From Marinobacterium ramblicola (GTDB lineage: Bacteria > Pseudomonadota > Gammaproteobacteria > Pseudomonadales > Balneatricaceae), in the NCBI RefSeq assembly GCF_019084545.1, contig NZ_JAHREP010000020.1, positions 1-64,000 on the forward strand: a stretch of DNA of 64,000 nt, read 5' to 3'. This document shows positions 18,374 to 27,731 of this stretch, piece after piece; position 1 is the stretch's first letter; each line of letters opens with the position of its first letter. The translations under genes were made by a program, and so were the position numbers. The notes beneath the pieces were generated by a model. It saw only the letters and a program-made list of their open reading frames with translations, did not search any database and was not told the DNA's origin.

Positions 18374-20089
18374 TCAGTACCCCTTCGCCGACGAGGTGCT
18401 GCGGCGTGGGTCGGCCCCACCGTAGAACACGCCATCCTCGCCGACCATGATCGACTGGATCGCGCCCATAGCCGCTTTCTGTTCCACGGTGTGGCCCATG
18501 CCGCGCAGCAGGGCGATGGTATCGGGGCTGATCCCCTGCTCAATTCGGATTTCGTCCGGCAGCCACTGGTGGTGGATGCGTGGCGCGTTGACCGCGGCCT
18601 GGATATTCAGCTGGTGGTCGATGACGTTGAGCAACACCTGCAGCGTGGTGGTGATGATGCGTGAGCCGCCGGGGCTGCCGGTGACGATGAAGTTCTTGCC
18701 ATCCTTCTTCACAATGGTCGGCGACATGGAGCTGAGCATCCGCTTGTTCGGCTCGATCTTGTTCGCCTCGCCGCCGATCAGGCCGTAGGCGTTGGGCACC
18801 CCCGGCTTGGCGCTGAAGTCGTCCATCTCATTGTTGAGCAGGAAGCCGGCGCCGTCGACGACGATATGGGAGCCGTAGCTGAAGTTGATGGTGTAGGTGT
18901 TGGAGACCGCGTTGCCGTACTTATCGACGATGGAGAAGTGGGTGGTCTCGTTGCTCTCGTAGGGTGCCGGATTGCCGGGGCGGATCTCGGCGCTGGGGGT
19001 GGCCTTGTCCGGGTCGATCTGCGCACGCAGCTCTTCGGCATACTCCTTGGAGGTGAGCCCCTTCAGTGGGACCTTGACGAAATCGGTATCGCCCAGGAAC
19101 TCGGAACGGTCGGCGTAGGCGAGCTTCATCGCTTCGGCCATCAGGTGGATGGTTTTGGCGGAGTTCAGGCCGCTCTCGGCCAGCGGATAGCCCTCGAGGA
19201 TATTAAGGATCTGCACCACGTGGGTACCGCCGGAACTGGGCGGGCTCATGGAGTAGATATCGTAACCACGGTAGGTGCCGTGTACCGGCTGGCGGATCTC
19301 CGGCTGGTAGTTTTTCAGGTCATCGAGGGTGATCAGGCCACCACCGCGTTGCATCTCGGCAACGATCAGATCGGCCGTTTCACCCTCGTAGAACCCCTTT
19401 ACCCCCTGCTTGGCGATCCTTTTCAGCGTCGCCGCCAGATCCTTCTGCACGAACAGATCACCCGGCTCGTAGAAGGTGCCGTCCGGCTTGAAGAACACCT
19501 TGCGGCTCGACTCGAACTGCCCCAGCAGCGCCGACCGTTCGCGGATCCCCTCGCTGAAGCGCGGCGGCACGACAAAGCCCTTCTCGGCCAACCTGATCGC
19601 CGGGGCCAACGCCTCTTCCAACGAGATGGTGCCGTACTTTTCCAGTGCCAGCGCCAGACCGGCGACGGTTCCGGGCACACCGGCCGCCTTGTGGGAGAAG
19701 CGGCTGAGCTTCTGGTCCACTTCGCCCTGCTCATCGAGATACATATCCCGCGTGGCCGCCGCCGGCGCCTTCTCGCGGTAATCGATGGCCTGCACCTCAC
19801 CGGCTTTCTCCGACGACACCAGCATGAAACCGCCACCGCCGATGTTACCGGAGCGCGGCTGGGTCACCGCCAGCGCAAAGGCCGCGGTAACCGCCGCATC
19901 GACCGCATTGCCGCCCGATTCCAGCACCTTCAGCGCTTCGTCGGTGGCCAGATAGTGGCTGGTCACCACCATGCCGTTGCGCGCCTCCACAGGGACACTA
20001 CGGTCGCCCTCGAGGATCGACTGTGCCGAGCTTGTAATAGCGAATGTCAGTATGGAGAGAAAAGTCACAACCCTGGGTAACGCGAACAT
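18374..20089 (-). CDS. ggt: Gamma-glutamyltransferase (glutathione hydrolase)
   Basis: The 571-residue precursor has a signal peptide (cleavage near residue 22, SSA-QS), so the enzyme is periplasmic. It is a full-length gamma-glutamyltransferase that cleaves glutathione and other gamma-glutamyl compounds. Autoprocessing creates the new N-terminal nucleophile at Thr382, in the conserved TTHFSIVDKYGNAVS motif. The substrate loop PRSGNIGGGGFM and the PPSSGG and MLSSMSPTIV segments are all present. AAGGAG lies seven bases before the ATG. The neighbouring GlxA-type regulator reads toward it on the same strand, but no functional link is shown. Confidence 0.95.
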   Translation of the reverse strand: MFALPRVVTFLSILTFAITSSAQSILEGDRSVPVEARNGMVVTSHYLATDEALKVLESGGNAVDAAVTAAFALAVTQPRSGNIGGGGFMLVSSEKAGEVQAIDYREKAPAAATRDMYLDEQGEVDQKLSRFSHKAAGVPGTVAGLALALEKYGTISLEEALAPAIRLAEKGFVVPPRFSEGIRERSALLGQFESSRKVFFKPDGTFYEPGDLFVQKDLAATLKRIAKQGVKGFYEGETADLIVAEMQRGGGLITLDDLKNYQPEIRQPVHGTYRGYDIYSMSPPSSGGTHVVQILNILEGYPLAESGLNSAKTIHLMAEAMKLAYADRSEFLGDTDFVKVPLKGLTSKEYAEELRAQIDPDKATPSAEIRPGNPAPYESNETTHFSIVDKYGNAVSNTYTINFSYGSHIVVDGAGFLLNNEMDDFSAKPGVPNAYGLIGGEANKIEPNKRMLSSMSPTIVKKDGKNFIVTGSPGGSRIITTTLQVLLNVIDHQLNIQAAVNAPRIHHQWLPDEIRIEQGISPDTIALLRGMGHTVEQKAAMGAIQSIMVGEDGVFYGGADPRRSTSSAKGY

Positions 20090-20151
20090 ACCGATCTCCT
20101 TTTGGTAAGTCGGGGGGAATAGAAAACAGTAAAGGCAGTCTAGGTGAGGGT

Positions 20152-21162
20152 TCAGGCCATCGCCACCGGCTGAAACATGCGTCGGTACTCGCTAGGTGCC
20201 AAGCCGGTGGTGCGTTTGAACAGACGCCTGAAGAACGAGGCGTCTTCGTATCCCACGTCGACACTGATCTCGTCTATCGCCAGGCGGGTCTGTTCCAGCA
20301 GGCGCTTGGCCGCCTCAACCCGAAGGTTCTGCAGATACTCGATGAGCGAGCTGCCCGTTGCGTTGCGAAAGCGGCGCTTGAGGGTGCGCTCCGCCACGCC
20401 ACTGTCACGTACCAGCGTCGCGATCGCGCCCTCCTCCCGGTAATGCTCGCCAAGCCAGTCTTCCGCGCGCCTGACAACGGAATCCGCATGCGGTTGCCGC
20501 TTTACCAGAGGCGCAAAGGGTATCTGCCCCTCGCCATGCCACTTCAGCAGATACACCTTGGCGATGCGTAGCGCCTCACCGGGGCTGGCGTAACGCGCGA
20601 TGATATGCAGCGCCAGATCATGCCAGGAGGTGGTGCCTCCCGCCGTCACGATGCGACCGGCCGGATCGGCAAACACCAGGTTCGGTTCGGGCATGAACTC
20701 TATCTGCGGATAATCACGCTGAAACAGCCCCTGGTAGCCCCAGTGCGAAGTGGCACGGCAGCCGTTCAACAGCCCGCTTTCGGCCAACATAAGTGCACCG
20801 GAGCAGGCCGAGTAGATAGCACTTCCAGCCCGATGACGCTCCCGCAGCCAGAGCATGATCTCGGGATACAGCCCCTGAAAGGATTGCTGCGGTTCGAACC
20901 ATAGCTCGGGCAGGATCACGATATCTGCCCGGGGTGCCGAATGGATCGAACAGTCCGGCGTTACCGGTATGCCGTTACCGCAGACAAAGGGGCGGTCGCT
21001 GCTGGAAACAATACGCAGCCGAAACAGACGCTCGGGTTCCGCATCTTCTGTCAGCGTCTGCCAAAGGTTACCCGCCGCGGCCAATACATCGACCATGCCG
21101 TACAACGCTGAGCCTGCGGTTTCGGGAACCGCCAGAATCAACACTTCGGTGAGTTTTTTCAC
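20152..21162 (-). CDS. GlxA family transcriptional regulator (DJ-1/PfpI domain plus AraC HTH)
   Basis: The roughly 336-residue protein joins an N-terminal DJ-1/PfpI-like domain (residues about 5-185; its nucleophile-elbow position is SACSGALML with a cysteine) to a C-terminal AraC double helix-turn-helix (from about 225; SGVAERTLKRRFRNATG and ISVDVGYEDASFFRRLFK). I prefer the GTG at 21162: the product then begins (M)KKLTEVLILAVPETAG like its relatives, and purine-rich GGGAGAGG lies upstream. The ATG at 21186 is the alternative. The OsmC gene is divergent from it, which makes that gene a possible target. Confidence 0.85.
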   Translation of the reverse strand: MKKLTEVLILAVPETAGSALYGMVDVLAAAGNLWQTLTEDAEPERLFRLRIVSSSDRPFVCGNGIPVTPDCSIHSAPRADIVILPELWFEPQQSFQGLYPEIMLWLRERHRAGSAIYSACSGALMLAESGLLNGCRATSHWGYQGLFQRDYPQIEFMPEPNLVFADPAGRIVTAGGTTSWHDLALHIIARYASPGEALRIAKVYLLKWHGEGQIPFAPLVKRQPHADSVVRRAEDWLGEHYREEGAIATLVRDSGVAERTLKRRFRNATGSSLIEYLQNLRVEAAKRLLEQTRLAIDEISVDVGYEDASFFRRLFKRTTGLAPSEYRRMFQPVAMA

Positions 21163-21301
21163 CCCCGCCTGCCTCTCCCAGATCACTTAGTGGCACGAAT
21201 GAACCGCTGATGACCTGAATGCTGCTGATCGGCAATCAGGCCAAACCTTAATCTGACCCTGTGCTGATTATAGAAACCCACCGATAAAAACGAGGTACAC
21301 C

Positions 21302-21883
21302 ATGAACACCATGACAACCCGCAACGGCCTGAACCTGGAGCAGATGACCGAGACCGTAGGTGCGCTCAGCGCCGATCCCAGTCTGGCACAGTTTCGCTTC
21401 CGTGCCTCTAACCGCTGGATCAACGGCGGCGCCAACCGCTCCACTATCAAGGGGTTCTATGGCGCCGGAGCCGAAGATACGTCAAGAACCACCCCGTTTG
21501 TTTTCACCAACGGCGAGCCGCCGGTACTGCTGGGAAACAACGAGGGCGCCAACCCGGTCGAGTTCCTGCTCCACGCACTGGCGGGCTGTGTGACTACCAC
21601 GACGGTGCTGCACGCGACTGCCCGAGGCATCACTATCGATTCAATTGCCACCGAACTGGAGGGCGATATCGACCTGCAGGGTTTGCTGGACCTGGATCCA
21701 GATGTGTACGCGGGTTATCGCAACATCCGCATCCGGATGGATATCAAGGCAGACTGCAGTGACCAGGAGCTGGACGACCTGCTGGCATTTGCCCGCGAAC
21801 ATTCACCGGTGTGCAATACCGTCTGTCGCCCGGTGAACGTGGTACTGGAACGGGGTAAGGTTGCCCAGGTATCGGCGGCCTGA
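21302..21883 (+). CDS. OsmC family peroxidase-like protein
   Basis: The 193-residue protein is an OsmC-like protein with the conserved cysteines in HALAGCVTTT (Cys96) and SPVCNTVCRP (Cys171, Cys175). OsmC proteins reduce organic hydroperoxides with a peroxidatic and a resolving cysteine; one of 171/175 pairs with Cys96. The N-terminal 40 residues extend beyond a minimal OsmC domain, as in the longer OsmC-like subfamily. GAGGT precedes the ATG. It is divergent from the GlxA regulator, which may control it. Confidence 0.88.
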   Translation: MNTMTTRNGLNLEQMTETVGALSADPSLAQFRFRASNRWINGGANRSTIKGFYGAGAEDTSRTTPFVFTNGEPPVLLGNNEGANPVEFLLHALAGCVTTTTVLHATARGITIDSIATELEGDIDLQGLLDLDPDVYAGYRNIRIRMDIKADCSDQELDDLLAFAREHSPVCNTVCRPVNVVLERGKVAQVSAA

Positions 21884-21923
21884 TTCAGACCAGGGGTATC
21901 GGCGACTGGCCGGTACCCTCTCT

Positions 21924-22394
21924 TTAGCAGGTCAGTCCGTACCGCTCATGCCACTGCGCCAAACTCTCCTCCGGATACTCGTCAAACATCTGATCGCCAT
22001 CGTCCGCATGAAGCTCCACCCAGGACGCCTTGCTGCCCAACATCAGGTGGACGCGCTGAGGCGGCTTCGGCAGTTCGGTATCGATAGCGGATGCATGAGG
22101 ATGGATCAGCTCCGGCCAGCGGCTATCGTAAACCCAGAGTGCGCTGCCGCAATGGGAGCAGAAGTGGCGCTCGGCGTTGCTCTTCTCACCGTCGATCCGC
22201 GCATGGTAGATGCTGATATTTTCGATCCCCTCCACCGTCAATGTCTCCGACAACGCGCCCAGGTTGATGGCGAAACCGCCACCGCCGGCAGTCTTGCGGC
22301 AGATCGAACAGTAACAGAGGTTATAGGGATAGGGGTGCGGCGACTCCACCTCGAATCGCACCGCACCGCAATGGCAGGAACCTTGAAGCAACAT
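21924..22394 (-). CDS. GFA (glutathione-dependent formaldehyde-activating) family protein
   Basis: The 156-residue protein is a complete GFA/CENP-V domain with zinc ligands in SCHCGAV (near residue 8), CYCSICRK (near 28) and HFCSHCGS (near 80). The founding member Gfa binds glutathione and was proposed to make S-hydroxymethylglutathione from formaldehyde, but the function of most homologues is open. GGGAGG lies a few bases before the start. A second, degenerate GFA gene lies at 34438-34569. Confidence 0.87.
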   Translation of the reverse strand: MLLQGSCHCGAVRFEVESPHPYPYNLCYCSICRKTAGGGGFAINLGALSETLTVEGIENISIYHARIDGEKSNAERHFCSHCGSALWVYDSRWPELIHPHASAIDTELPKPPQRVHLMLGSKASWVELHADDGDQMFDEYPEESLAQWHERYGLTC

Positions 22395-22457
22395 GTTGCA
22401 CCTCCCGTCGGTTAGTGATCTAACTCTAGACGGTCGATGCGGATCAGGCTCGGCGAC

Positions 22458-22883
22458 TCAGAATTTCAGCTTTGACGTCTGCATATCCTGAATCAGTTCA
22501 GGATCCACAGTTTTATTGTCGCGAGGGGGTTTCTCAACCTCTTTTTTCGGCTTGTTGCTACTCACCACACCCTTGCTGGCGCGCAGCTCCTTTTCAATCC
22601 TCATCCCCTCCTGCTCACCCGCCAGCCAGCCGCTGCGATACTCCTCGTCCTCGGCGAAGCGTGTCAGGTCTTTGATGATGGATTCCGAAGCGTTACCGCC
22701 TTTTTTAAGTCCGCTGTGTCGACCATCATGGAAACCGGTTGCATAGGAATCGCTGATAAATGTGCGCCCTATCATCGACTGGGAGCTACATGCACTTAAC
22801 AAGAGCGGTGCCAACAGCACAAACATCAACAGTTTTGCGCGGAGGCACAATATGGAGGGGAGGAATAAACGCGGCTGCTTCAT
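22458..22883 (-). CDS. Hypothetical lipoprotein
   Basis: The roughly 141-residue protein starts with a hydrophobic signal (LLMFVLLAPLLLSAC) ending in a lipobox, so it should be lipidated at that cysteine and sit in the cell envelope. The mature part is charged; it contains a GFHDGRHSGLKKGG segment and a Lys/Pro-rich linker. I know no family for it. The ATG at 22946 would place 21 residues with a different hydrophobic stretch in front; the one at 22883 gives a normal lipoprotein signal and is preferred. Confidence 0.6.
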   Translation of the reverse strand: MKQPRLFLPSILCLRAKLLMFVLLAPLLLSACSSQSMIGRTFISDSYATGFHDGRHSGLKKGGNASESIIKDLTRFAEDEEYRSGWLAGEQEGMRIEKELRASKGVVSSNKPKKEVEKPPRDNKTVDPELIQDMQTSKLKF

Positions 22884-23084
22884 AGATAGACCCGAAAAAG
22901 CGACAAAAAACTCGAAAGTAAATAAAAACCACACAAAATCCGCCAATATAGCGGATAAAAAAACGCGCCAATTCTGCCATGGAACGCCGTTTTTTCATAG
23001 AGCGCGGCGTGCACTTCGCTCGCAATTCCAAGACGTTCGGTTACACTGCTTTCCCCCAATCGAACAGAGCAACCAGGATACTCG

Positions 23085-24362
23085 ATGTCAGCGTCTCCCC
23101 GTCAGCCGTTACCCCGCCCCAGCATCGCCATTATCGGTGGCGGACCTGCGGGCCTGATGGCAGCCGAGCAGATCGCCAACGCCGGTCTTCCGGTTGAACT
23201 GTTCGACGCAAAGCCCAGCGTGGCACGCAAGTTTCTGCTCGCCGGTATCGGCGGCATGAATATCACCCATGCTGAACCCTACGATGCGTTCGTTACCCGT
23301 TATGGAGAGGCGCAACAGACTCTGCAGCCGATGCTGGATGAGATGACGCCGCAGCAGCTTCGCCAATGGATCCACGAACTGGGGATCGAAACCTTTGTCG
23401 GCAGCTCCAACCGTGTATTTCCCACCGGCATGAAAGCGGCGCCGTTACTGCGCGCCTGGTTGCACCGGCTGCGCGGCCAGGGCGTCCTGTTCCATCCCCG
23501 CCACCGCTGGAGCGGCTGGGTCGATAACGATCCGCAACAGGGCTGGAAGTTTGAAACCCCCGACGGTGAACTCTGCCGCCGCTTCGACGCCGTAATACTG
23601 GCATTGGGCGGCGCCAGCTGGGCCAAGCTGGGCTCCGATGGCCGCTGGTGCGAACCGCTGCAACAGGCCGGCATAACTCTGAATCCCCTGTTGCCCAGCA
23701 ACTGCGGTTTCGAGATGAACTGGAGTCCGTATATCCAGGAGCGCTTTGGCGGCACGCCGATCAAGAATATCGCGCTGTCGATCACCGACCTGAACAGCAC
23801 CCGAATCCAGCGCAAAGGCGAGTTCCTGGTTACCGGTTACGGTATCGAAGGTAGCCTGATCTATGCCCTCAGCGCCCCGCTGCGCGACCTGTTGCTGCTG
23901 GCCGATCCCAAGCACCCGGCTGAGCTGCAACTCGACTGGTTACCGCATTTAAGCCAGGAGGCGATAACCGCCAAGCTTAAACAACCGCGTAAAGGACTCT
24001 CCTTCGCCAACCTGCTGCGCAAGCGGCTACACCTGCCGCCAATAGCGCCAGCCCTGTTGCGAGAGTGCTGCCCGGCGCTGGATACCCATGACGACAATGC
24101 TATTGCCCAAGCGCTGAAAGCGATGCCGCTGCGCCCCACCGCCACCCGCCCGATCGACGAGGCGATCAGCAGTGCCGGCGGCGTGTGCTTCGACGCCGTG
24201 AACAGCGATCTGATGCTGAATCAACTGCCAGGCGTATTCGTTGCCGGCGAGATGCTGGATTGGGAGGCCCCCACCGGCGGTTACCTGCTGACAGCGTGTT
24301 TCGCCACAGGCAAGCGTGCCGGTCAGGGGCTGGTTCGGTGGCTGACCAGGACTAGCGACTGA
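23085..24362 (+). CDS. HI0933-type NAD(P)/FAD-dependent oxidoreductase (TIGR03862 family)
   Basis: The 425-residue flavoprotein has an N-terminal dinucleotide-binding GGGPAGLMAAEQ motif (residues about 18-29), the family-specific ARKFLLAGIGGMNITH segment, GASWAKLGSDG in the middle, and the C-terminal GVFVAGEMLDWEAPTGGYLLTACFATG. These identify the YhiN/HI0933-like group, and specifically the TIGR03862 subfamily. The reaction is unknown. It overlaps the convergent propeller gene by 11 bases at the 3' end. Confidence 0.87.
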   Translation: MSASPRQPLPRPSIAIIGGGPAGLMAAEQIANAGLPVELFDAKPSVARKFLLAGIGGMNITHAEPYDAFVTRYGEAQQTLQPMLDEMTPQQLRQWIHELGIETFVGSSNRVFPTGMKAAPLLRAWLHRLRGQGVLFHPRHRWSGWVDNDPQQGWKFETPDGELCRRFDAVILALGGASWAKLGSDGRWCEPLQQAGITLNPLLPSNCGFEMNWSPYIQERFGGTPIKNIALSITDLNSTRIQRKGEFLVTGYGIEGSLIYALSAPLRDLLLLADPKHPAELQLDWLPHLSQEAITAKLKQPRKGLSFANLLRKRLHLPPIAPALLRECCPALDTHDDNAIAQALKAMPLRPTATRPIDEAISSAGGVCFDAVNSDLMLNQLPGVFVAGEMLDWEAPTGGYLLTACFATGKRAGQGLVRWLTRTSD

Positions 24363-25227
24363 TCCGGTAGCCGATCAGCCGGTCTTTCCACATTTCAGGT
24401 ACCCAGAGCATGTTGGAGTCCTCATCCCAGCCGAGATCGGCACTGCCCTTCTCCAACTGCAGTATCCGGCTGGCACTGCCATCCGGCTGCACCTGATAGA
24501 GTTCTCCTGTCATCCAGTTACTCAACACCAGCGAGTCACCGATCTGCACGACACCATCCCAGTTACCCGCCGGTCCATTCGGCATCGGCTCAAAACTGCC
24601 ATCCTTCGTCGACAGGTTCAGGATATGGCCGGGTTGGTCGGTGCTGAAATCCTGCTGTATGCCAACACCCCAGGTGACCACCTTGAGTTGATCTCCATCG
24701 GCAAGAATGCCATTGGGCGTGCCCAACTTGTCATCGTGCAGCCAAAGCTCCAGCGCCCCCTGCTCCAGACGATAGATGCTGTTACCGAGAAAGTCCGACA
24801 GGTAAACGGTTCCATCCGCCGCCACATCAATGCCGTTTAGCATCTGTCCCTGTTCGGCCGGATAGCGGGCAACGATGCGTCCTTCATGAACGTCGATAAC
24901 GACCAGTTCATGCAGATCTGCCACGTACAACCGCCCGTCAAAAAGCGCCAGCCCCTTCGGCGCGTCGAGCCCCTCCACCCATTTCAGTTCCAGTTCGGAG
25001 CCATCCGGACGTACCCGGCTGATATAGCCCACACCATCGGCTTCCATCGGGTTGCCGACGATATTGCTGACATAAACATAGTTATTCTGCGGATCGGGCT
25101 CGGCTGATTCCGGTTGCATAAAGCCCGAAATGGTAACGGCTTCCGTCGCCGCCAGTGTCTGGCCATGGCTCATTGAACTGATAAGCAGTGCTAAAGGGGT
25201 AGCGAGCAGTGCCTTGCGTACACTCAT
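24352..25227 (-). CDS. Periplasmic SMP-30/NHL-like beta-propeller protein
   Basis: The 291-residue protein has a signal peptide (residues 1-27, ending TLA-AT) and then repeated beta-propeller blades with the spacing seen in SMP-30/gluconolactonase and NHL proteins (DAPKGLALFDGRLYVADL, LNGIDVAADGTVYLSDF, LGTPNGILADGDQL). Such proteins are often lactonases with one Ca2+ or Zn2+ site, but I cannot assign the metal ligands, so the catalytic role is open. It is convergent with the flavoprotein gene and divergent from the XRE regulator. Confidence 0.7.
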   Translation of the reverse strand: MSVRKALLATPLALLISSMSHGQTLAATEAVTISGFMQPESAEPDPQNNYVYVSNIVGNPMEADGVGYISRVRPDGSELELKWVEGLDAPKGLALFDGRLYVADLHELVVIDVHEGRIVARYPAEQGQMLNGIDVAADGTVYLSDFLGNSIYRLEQGALELWLHDDKLGTPNGILADGDQLKVVTWGVGIQQDFSTDQPGHILNLSTKDGSFEPMPNGPAGNWDGVVQIGDSLVLSNWMTGELYQVQPDGSASRILQLEKGSADLGWDEDSNMLWVPEMWKDRLIGYRISR

Positions 25228-25333
25228 ATAACCTCCTGTCGAGAGAAATGGATCAAACGGGCGAAACGCCTACCTCGACAAGGCTAAATACAATATGCTT
25301 TATGAACAACGAAGATAAACAAAGGTTAATAAT

Positions 25334-26122
25334 ATGCACCCTGAGCAACATTCAACGGTCAGCGAGCCGCACCGTGCCGAGAATTGGGAGCTACTGAGTG
25401 CATTGCGCCGGGCCCTGCGTGCCAGGGGGATGACCTATCGCCAACTGGCCGACCAGTTGGGGGTATCCGAGGCCACCATCAAGCGGATGTTCCGCGAGCA
25501 GGACTGCACCCTGAGCCGCCTGACCCAGATCTGCAGTCTGCTCGGCATCAGCGTCTATGACCTGATGGCGGTGGCGCAACGGCAGGAGGATAGTGCGACC
25601 GAGCTGACGCCGGAGCAGGAGGCCTATCTGGCGAGCCGTACCGGACACTTCGCCTTCCTGCTCTGCCTGGTGCAGCGCCAGACACCTGAGATGATCCAGG
25701 CCCGCCTGGGCTTGAGCGATCTCAGTCTGTTTCGCTATCTGCGTGACCTGGATCGTCAGGGGTTTATCGAACTGGGTGCCAACAACCGCTACCGGCTGCT
25801 GACCGGCCCCCAGGTGCGCTGGTCGCTGAAGGGTCCATTGCAACAGAAGCTCAAGGAGATCAACCAGATCTTTGTCGCCCATGTGATGGATCACAACGAA
25901 CAGCCCGGTTACGCCTTCCAAAGCAACTTCCGTTTTATGAGCAATACTACGCTGAACGCCTTCTGCGAGGATCTGCGCCAGCTATCGCTCAAGTACCGGC
26001 GCCACTCCGCCCAGGAGGATGCCCTGCTGCCCGCCGATGCTCTACAGGGCGTGAAGTGGACACTGTGCATTGCCCCCTTTGCGCCGTCGGGGGTATTGGA
26101 TATTCCGGAGCTGCCGAGCTAG
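25334..26122 (+). CDS. XRE-family transcriptional regulator
   Basis: The 262-residue protein has an N-terminal Cro/CI-type helix-turn-helix (residues about 24-80, with MTYRQLADQLGVSEATIKRMF). The remaining 180 residues contain a second region that looks like a winged helix (FRYLRDLDRQGFIELGANNRYRL) and an effector part without a recognised family. It is divergent from the propeller gene, which it may regulate through the 106-base intergenic region. No paired toxin or phage gene is near, so a plain one-component regulator is likely. Confidence 0.75.
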   Translation: MHPEQHSTVSEPHRAENWELLSALRRALRARGMTYRQLADQLGVSEATIKRMFREQDCTLSRLTQICSLLGISVYDLMAVAQRQEDSATELTPEQEAYLASRTGHFAFLLCLVQRQTPEMIQARLGLSDLSLFRYLRDLDRQGFIELGANNRYRLLTGPQVRWSLKGPLQQKLKEINQIFVAHVMDHNEQPGYAFQSNFRFMSNTTLNAFCEDLRQLSLKYRRHSAQEDALLPADALQGVKWTLCIAPFAPSGVLDIPELPS

Positions 26123-26174
26123 CACCGATCCTGCCCACTACGTTGGCTAACAAGATCTCAAGCAGATGCTCCCA

Positions 26175-26441
26175 TTAATCCAGAGCCTCTGCTGTTTGCC
26201 CCTTGCGCACCTGTCGTAACTGAACAGTATTGATCAGCGATACCAGTACGAAACTGAGCAGCATCAACATAAACCAGGAACTCAGTTTGGCAACGGATAC
26301 CATATGCCATTCATCTACCTGGTTCGGGTAGATCCAGACATTGGCGTAGGTCGCGATATTTTCGGCCAACCAGATAAAGAGCGCGACCAGAAAGTACCGG
26401 GTGACCACCCTGAACGCCCGAACAACGGTTTTTACATCCAT
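26175..26441 (-). pseudogene. C-terminal remnant of a DUF817 (YoaT-like) membrane-protein gene
   Basis: The 88-residue frame matches the last third of DUF817 proteins such as Bacillus YoaT, with FLVALFIWLAENIAT, IYPNQVDEW and KLSSWFMLMLLSFVLVSL in the family order and spacing. DUF817 proteins have about 265 residues, so the first two thirds are missing. Upstream, the frame is closed by the stop codon of the J-domain gene 46 bases away, and there is no good ribosome-binding site. A short two-helix membrane protein could still be made from the ATG at 26441. Confidence 0.65.
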
Positions 26442-26486
26442 AGGTTGCTTATGCCCTGGCCGGCCATCCGATTGAATGTCAGTCGG

Positions 26487-27593
26487 TCAGAAAAACACCC
26501 CGCCCTGCTCCAGCATCAGTTCGAAACGTACCTCCCGACGCCACTCCAACTCCTGTTTCAGGCTGGTCAGATTGCGCAGCGAACGTGCGATTTCGGGAAG
26601 CTCCCGGCCAAGCTGCCTGATATCCTTCAGCAGTTGCTCAAGATTCTTCTGCTGTTTCTTGCGCGTGCCGGCATAGAGCAGGTGGTGCACGCGCAGCCTC
26701 TGCGGACTGGCATAGAGATAGCCCAGTTTTTCCATCTCCAGCTGCTCCAGCTTATCCTCGATGGAATCGCAGAGCGCCTCGAGCGCACTTTCAGGAACCT
26801 GCAGTCGATCATTGTCGACATGCTGTTGATAAAGCTCCAGCAGCGTCAGCATATCGTTGTCGTCCCGCGCCTGCAGCAACGTGCTCATCAATTGCTTTTT
26901 CTCCTGCTGGCGGACGGGATCCTGTTCCCGGTCCGGATGCAGGGCTTGCGCGGCACGGCGGAATAACCGCTTGAACCATTTGTCATCGAGCTCCGGTTCC
27001 GGCTCCAGCATCGCGTCGGCGAATGGGTTCTCCGCATACTCATCCTCTTCGGACGCGGCTCGTTCAGGCTCGGGAATGTCGTCGAAACCGAAAAAATCCT
27101 GCTGAGTGTCGTCATCCCCGGTTTTCTCCGCTGGTTGCGACTCCGAAGTTTCTCGGGGTTCGTCTTCGACGAAAGGGTCGAACTCGTCCTCATCATCGGG
27201 TATATGGGTAGGTGTGCCGAAATGATGCCGCTGCAGATCCATATACATCTGGGCCGCCGCCTTGGCATCCTGGTGATCGTACTGGCCGATCTGCTCCAGC
27301 AGTTCATGAATCCACTCCTCCAGCTCTTCACGGTGCCACTGGCTCAGACTCTTGCGCGTGGAGAGATCGATCAACCTCGACAGCAGCTTCCGCAACATCC
27401 CATGATTGTTCTTCATTTCGGGCAGAACCTTCTCATCGTATGTCCGGCACAGCCGGTCTATTTCGGCGAAGAACTTCTGCTGCTTCTTCTGCTCCCGCTG
27501 CAATGTCTTGGTCAGGCGCTCGAACTCCAGCTGCATACCGGAGAGTTTTCTCTTTTCGTTGGAAGGCTGATCGAGGAGGATTTCGATATTCAT
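26487..27593 (-). CDS. J-domain-like protein with coiled-coil N-terminus
   Basis: The roughly 368-residue protein has an N-terminal coiled coil (about 15-120, rich in Lys, Glu and Gln) and an acidic linker (about 130-200, very rich in Asp and Glu). A DnaJ-like segment follows, with the HPD tripeptide at 219-221 (FRRAAQALHPDREQD), and then a second helical region to the end. The HPD loop is what activates DnaK-type ATPases, so a specialised co-chaperone role is plausible, but there is no Gly/Phe or zinc-finger region. The ATG at 27593 begins the conserved part; 27629 is an alternative. Confidence 0.65.
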   Translation of the reverse strand: MNIEILLDQPSNEKRKLSGMQLEFERLTKTLQREQKKQQKFFAEIDRLCRTYDEKVLPEMKNNHGMLRKLLSRLIDLSTRKSLSQWHREELEEWIHELLEQIGQYDHQDAKAAAQMYMDLQRHHFGTPTHIPDDEDEFDPFVEDEPRETSESQPAEKTGDDDTQQDFFGFDDIPEPERAASEEDEYAENPFADAMLEPEPELDDKWFKRLFRRAAQALHPDREQDPVRQQEKKQLMSTLLQARDDNDMLTLLELYQQHVDNDRLQVPESALEALCDSIEDKLEQLEMEKLGYLYASPQRLRVHHLLYAGTRKKQQKNLEQLLKDIRQLGRELPEIARSLRNLTSLKQELEWRREVRFELMLEQGGVFF

Positions 27594-27731
27594 GGGCAGA
27601 GGGCTTGGGTCGTAGGAATCGGAACGCACATGCTACCGACTGGCGGTCTGAATGTTAACGGCTGCGGTATTGTACGTCCTGAACAATAGGTACAACGCAG
27701 GCTGAGGGCCTCGATACCCGGCATCCCGATC

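Noticed and set aside
18866-20080. A 404-codon frame on the plus strand opposite ggt
   Set aside because: The antisense frame is a by-product of GC-rich codon use; ggt on the other strand has all catalytic motifs and a signal peptide.
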